Assembly (NCBI RefSeq): GCF_023898315.1
Contig: NC_064614.1
Span: 495,272,109-495,336,108, forward strand
DNA length: 64,000 nt
Reading direction: 5' to 3'
Source of the DNA: Schistocerca nitens
Taxonomy: Eukaryota; Arthropoda; Insecta; Orthoptera; Acrididae
Shown: one piece after another, positions 60,745-64,000 of the stretch
How the letters are laid out: each line of letters begins with the position of its first letter
How positions within the stretch are numbered: position 1 is the stretch's first letter
Notes under the pieces: generated by a model
What the model was told of the DNA's origin: nothing
The model's input: only the letters and a program-made list of their open reading frames with translations
Database searches by the model: none
Translations under genes and position numbers: made by a program

Positions 60745-61767
60745 TAACAAACTATTTAATGGGAATTTTTGTTTTTCTTAAAGTATCTGTATTTATTCGT
60801 CAACATCAATTTTGTCCCCTTCAAAGTAAACACCACAGATATAATACACATGTGTTAGCGCTTTTTCGAATCTTGGAAGCATTTTTGGAACTTACTTTTC
60901 GTTATGGTGTTCAGCTCGTTCAGTGATGCTGTTTTTATCTCATCAGTGATGGTCTCGAGAATAGAGAGAAGTCGCATGGAACCATGGCCGGCGAATACGG
61001 TTTCTGAAACAACGTAACAGTTTTGTCTGCGAAGTACCTTTACATATGATAGAACTTATCAATTTTTTTTCGGTGTTGACTCCTCAAGCAGTTTCCATTC
61101 GGATGTCTGGGCATTAGTTTCGATGAAATACCTGTATACCCATATCTCGTCACCAGTTATAACTTTATTTAGAAGTTCTGGATCGTTGTAGACTTTACTC
61201 AGCAAATTCCTAGGAGATGTTTACGCGACGTCGTTTTTGGTCGAAATTCAACAATTTCGAAACGACCTTTTCTGAGCCAAAGGAATGCCGACATCATCAA
61301 CAACATATCAAATAATGATTCGGCGCTTTTCCATAGCCATTTTGTTTATGTCTTCAACATTGTCGTCAGTAATTGATGTGCTATAGATTCTAGGGCGATT
61401 GTCGTCTTCAACATCATCTTGACCCTCTTTGAAGCGTTTATATCACTGTTAAACTCTTCTCTTACACATAGTAGATTCGCCAAAAGCCACAGCCAACATG
61501 TCGAATGCGATGCTACACTTTATTCCATTTTCAAGCAAAATTTTGTGCAAATTCTTTGATCCATCGCATTCGTAAATAAATATTCGCCGAGAACTTGAAA
61601 ACATGTATAACCTTTGCGATTATCAGCAATAAACTAAATATTCGAAACAGCTGAAAATAGAAACATGCATCAGGAACATGTGTACCAACAAGATAAAAAG
61701 GTTTTGAGAATCGGATGTATAAAGTCCGCAAGTAAAAAAACTCCTGTTGCTTTTTAATCACAACTCG
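60745..61767 (-). mobile_element. Mariner element, decayed
   Basis: The right end reads ACGAGTTGTGATTAAAAAGC on the minus strand next to TA (61768-61769). The left end near 60745-60780 keeps only TTTAATGGGAATTTTTG of the matching repeat. Minus-strand coding near 61160-61080 gives ITGDEIWVYRYFIETNAQTS and EWKLLEESTPKK, a version of the mariner first catalytic block (usual ITGDETWVYGYD). Later blocks are not recognisable. About 1 kb. Confidence 0.75.
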
Positions 61768-61769
61768 TA

Positions 61770-63221
61770 TATATGCAGAAGATTAAAGGACAGCTCGTCC
61801 TCACAAGGTCCACTAAACAACTTCAAATAAAGCTTTAACCTCCACGTCACAGGAGTGACTTAAATCCCACGAGGCTTTGCAAATTTGGACAAGGCCCTGA
61901 ATCAACATGACCAGATTTGGCCAAGCGACTCCACTAATACCGCAAGGTCAGTTACACGTAATTGGTAGGAAATCACTTAATAACCAACTTGACATGACTT
62001 GTTCACTGATTTTACTGTGTTTCTACAAAATTTGGGTAACAAGCAGAGCAGACAGATGCCAAGATCGCATATCGGCGTGTGACTGTTGTTCACGAACCAA
62101 CAATGCGTAGTCCACAAGCAGTTCTTTGCAACAAATTATCGAAACTGACTGACAGATAGCAAACCCGCCACCACACCAGGCACAGGATTCTTTCAGATAG
62201 ACAGATGCCGATCACAAGTAAAACCTAATTGTCACGTCGGAACAAGTCGGAATATTCACTGTCCAATCAGCAAAAACTGGCAGTTCAGGGCAGCACAGAC
62301 TACCATTTTGGATGCAGCTGCTGCCCAGGCGTGTCGCCGGCCACGGAGCCGCTGCCGTTCTTCGCAGCTCAGTGCCTGCCCGGAACTGACTGAGAGCGCT
62401 GCACACAGCGGCCACGCTTAAATCGCCAGTCACGAGACCGCACGTTGCACAGCCACGATCGGCATGCTGGCAGTGTGCGTTTAGGAAAAGGGTACCCCGC
62501 ACGACTCGATCAGGATCTCCGACCCAGTATTGCAGCCAGCAATCTCTCCCGCGTGGAGCAATCCGTGACGTCATTGGCTTTTGCTGAGATGTGACCCCTA
62601 CACCGGGGACACCTGTGACCTTTGGTATTTGAAGTCGTTGTGTTCGTGTTATTAACTTTTCAGTCCGAAGTGAATCAAAAAATTAGCACTGATATTTCTT
62701 CGGACCGTCAGACCGACAAACATTGTGTCATTCAAGCGCAGCTCTGACTTAACCATCTACAGACAACATAAAAAGTTACTCCATGAGGAGATTTGAGTTT
62801 GTTTAATTTGTCTGTGGCGTTGTTGGATCTCAAGTAGCGCGGTACATATCAATTGCCGACAAGGTGTATTTTTGTTGAACTTTGTCTTCACGCGTGTGCT
62901 ACGTCGCAAATAGAAGGTGTTTTCTTTCGTGTAACTTTCCAGTTTCGAGTGAACTGTCATTTACTTTCGATTCCAGCATGTCCGATCCAACAGACGTTAC
63001 CACCCAAAAGTTACTTCTTCTCCGGAATATATGACAAATTGTAAGTTTTCCTACCCTTGTTACGTACCCTCAGCTCACAAAAATTTATTATAATTCAAAT
63101 GCTCGGGATTATTAGGGTACTGAGGTTTTTCAGGCTCAGTTCATTACAGATCCCACACCTGCATTGCCAGAATTAGCATAAGATCAAAATACAAAAAAGA
63201 AAAAAACAAACGAACACGAAA
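61770..63221. other. Unclassified; GC-rich promoter-like part at 62280-62580
   Basis: No gene can be supported. 62280-62580 is GC- and CpG-rich. It is followed by the possible regulatory sites annotated at 62566 and a GTAAGT at 63041. The intervening open frames are not convincing. Confidence 0.35.
62566..62665 (+). promoter_or_regulatory. Possible CRE plus inverted CCAAT and initiator
   Basis: TGACGTCA (62566-62573), a perfect CRE, overlaps ATTGG (62573-62577). TCAGTC, an arthropod initiator match, is at 62660-62665, 98 bases on. No TATA box is seen. A GTAAGT donor lies at 63041. The combination is suggestive but unproven. Confidence 0.25.
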
Positions 63222-63223
63222 TA

Positions 63224-64000
63224 CACTACTGGCCATTAAAATTGCTACACCACGAAGATGACGTGCTACAGACACTAAATTTAACCGACAGGAAGACGAT
63301 GCTGTGATATGCAAATGATTAGCTTTTCAGAGCATTCACACAAGGTTGGAGCAGGTGGCGACACCTACAACGTGCTGACATGAGCAAAGTTTCCAACCGA
63401 TTTCTCATACATAAACAGCAGTTGACCAGCGTTGCTTGGTGAAACATTGTTGTGATGCCTCGTGTAAGGAGGAGAAATGCGTACCATCACGTTTCCGACT
63501 TTGATAAAGGTCGGATTGTAGCCTATCGCGATTGCGGTTTACCGTATCGTGACATTGCTGCTCACGTTGGTTGAGATCCAATGACTGTTACCAGAATATG
63601 GAATTGGTGGGTTCAGGAGGGTAATACGGAATGCCGTGCTGGATCCCAACGGCCTCGTATCATTAGGAGTCGAGATGACAGACATCTTATCCGCATGGCT
63701 GTAATGGATCGTGCAGCCACGTCTCTATCCCTGAGTCAACAGATGGGGACGTATGCAAGACAACAACCATCTGCACGAACAGTTCGACGACGTTTGCAGC
63801 AGCATGATGGACTATCAGCTCCGATACCGTGGCTCCGGTTACCCTTGGCGCTGCATCACAGACAGGAGCGCCTGCGATGGTGTACTCAACGACGAACCTG
63901 GGTGTTCGAATGGAGATACGTCATTTTTTCGGATGAATCCAGGTTCTGTTTACAGAATCATGATGCTCGCATTCGTGTTTGCCGACATCGCGGTGAACGC
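63224..64000 (+). mobile_element. Tc1-like element, cut by the window end
   Basis: Starts CACTACTGGCCATTAAAATT after TA at 63222-63223. Related to, but distinct from, the 15033 element. The 3' half lies outside. Confidence 0.9.
63455..64000 (+). pseudogene. Tc1-like transposase with one in-frame stop, partial
   Basis: MPRVRRRNAYHHVSDFDKGR begins a frame with RIVAYRDCGLPYRDIAAHVG, then a TGA at codon 40 (63572-63574), most simply CGA changed to TGA, and an otherwise open frame to the window end: RRLQQHDGLSAPIPWLRLPL, VIFSDESRFCLQNHDARIRV. The first catalytic D is present. The single stop makes this a recently disabled copy, as far as the visible part shows. Confidence 0.9.

Noticed and set aside
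62212..62574. 120-codon minus-strand frame in the GC-rich part
   Set aside because: No domain, irregular composition, explained by a low stop frequency in CpG-rich DNA.

Overview
This window looks like intergenic DNA from a large, repeat-rich insect genome. The best match I can make is an orthopteran, probably a Schistocerca-type locust. That rests on my recollection of the repeat families (tRNA- and 5S-derived SINEs, an RTE-type LINE with a (CAA)n tail, a CR1/Jockey-type LINE with a (GATGTA)n tail, many Tc1/mariner elements); no search was run. There is no bacterial gene organisation, no rRNA or CRISPR array, and nearly all long open frames are transposase or reverse-transcriptase remnants.

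Layout. 1-276 is the 3' end of a Tc1-like element whose near-identical full copy lies at 32335-33756. 695-2332 holds a small palindrome, a tandem repeat, a SINE and a long direct repeat. 2584-4673 is a decayed Tc1-like element carrying a SINE and a tRNA-like inverted cluster. 6.5-9.7 kb is mostly unclassified, with SINEs and a LINE scrap. 9676-11095 and 11280-13868 are decayed Tc1-like elements; the second carries a truncated LINE with a 387-codon RT frame. 15033-16440 is the best preserved element, a Tc1-like transposon with an uninterrupted DD34E transposase. 16926-17726 is an unassigned TIR element. 19784-22330 is a large, internally deleted RTE LINE. 24449-24893 and 45715-46145 are palindromes; 24505, 24799, 26585 and 45520 carry hammerhead-like motifs of the kind found in Penelope-like elements. 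28800-33900 is one old RTE LINE split by a mariner and two Tc1-like elements, one of them itself interrupted. 35-44 kb holds more Tc1-like elements, many SINEs and an LTR-retrotransposon remnant. 48-60 kb is a nest of LINE, mariner, Tc1 and SINE copies. A further Tc1-like copy runs off the end at 64000.

Host sequence. The only good candidate is a 120-base minus-strand exon at 27989-28108 with very high GC3, a WD40-like blade, a splice donor, and a TATA/initiator pair just upstream. A weaker promoter/5' exon candidate lies at 62566-63046.

The window does not read as one cooperating gene system. It reads as layers of transposition: DNA transposons into LINEs, SINEs into DNA transposons. Several perfect target-site duplications (10-15 bp) let the layers be ordered. 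The most unusual signals are the hammerhead-like cores in palindromic and TSD-flanked elements, the repeated foldback structures, the shared nonsense codon in two young Tc1 copies, and the recurrent 5' truncation point of one SINE family.
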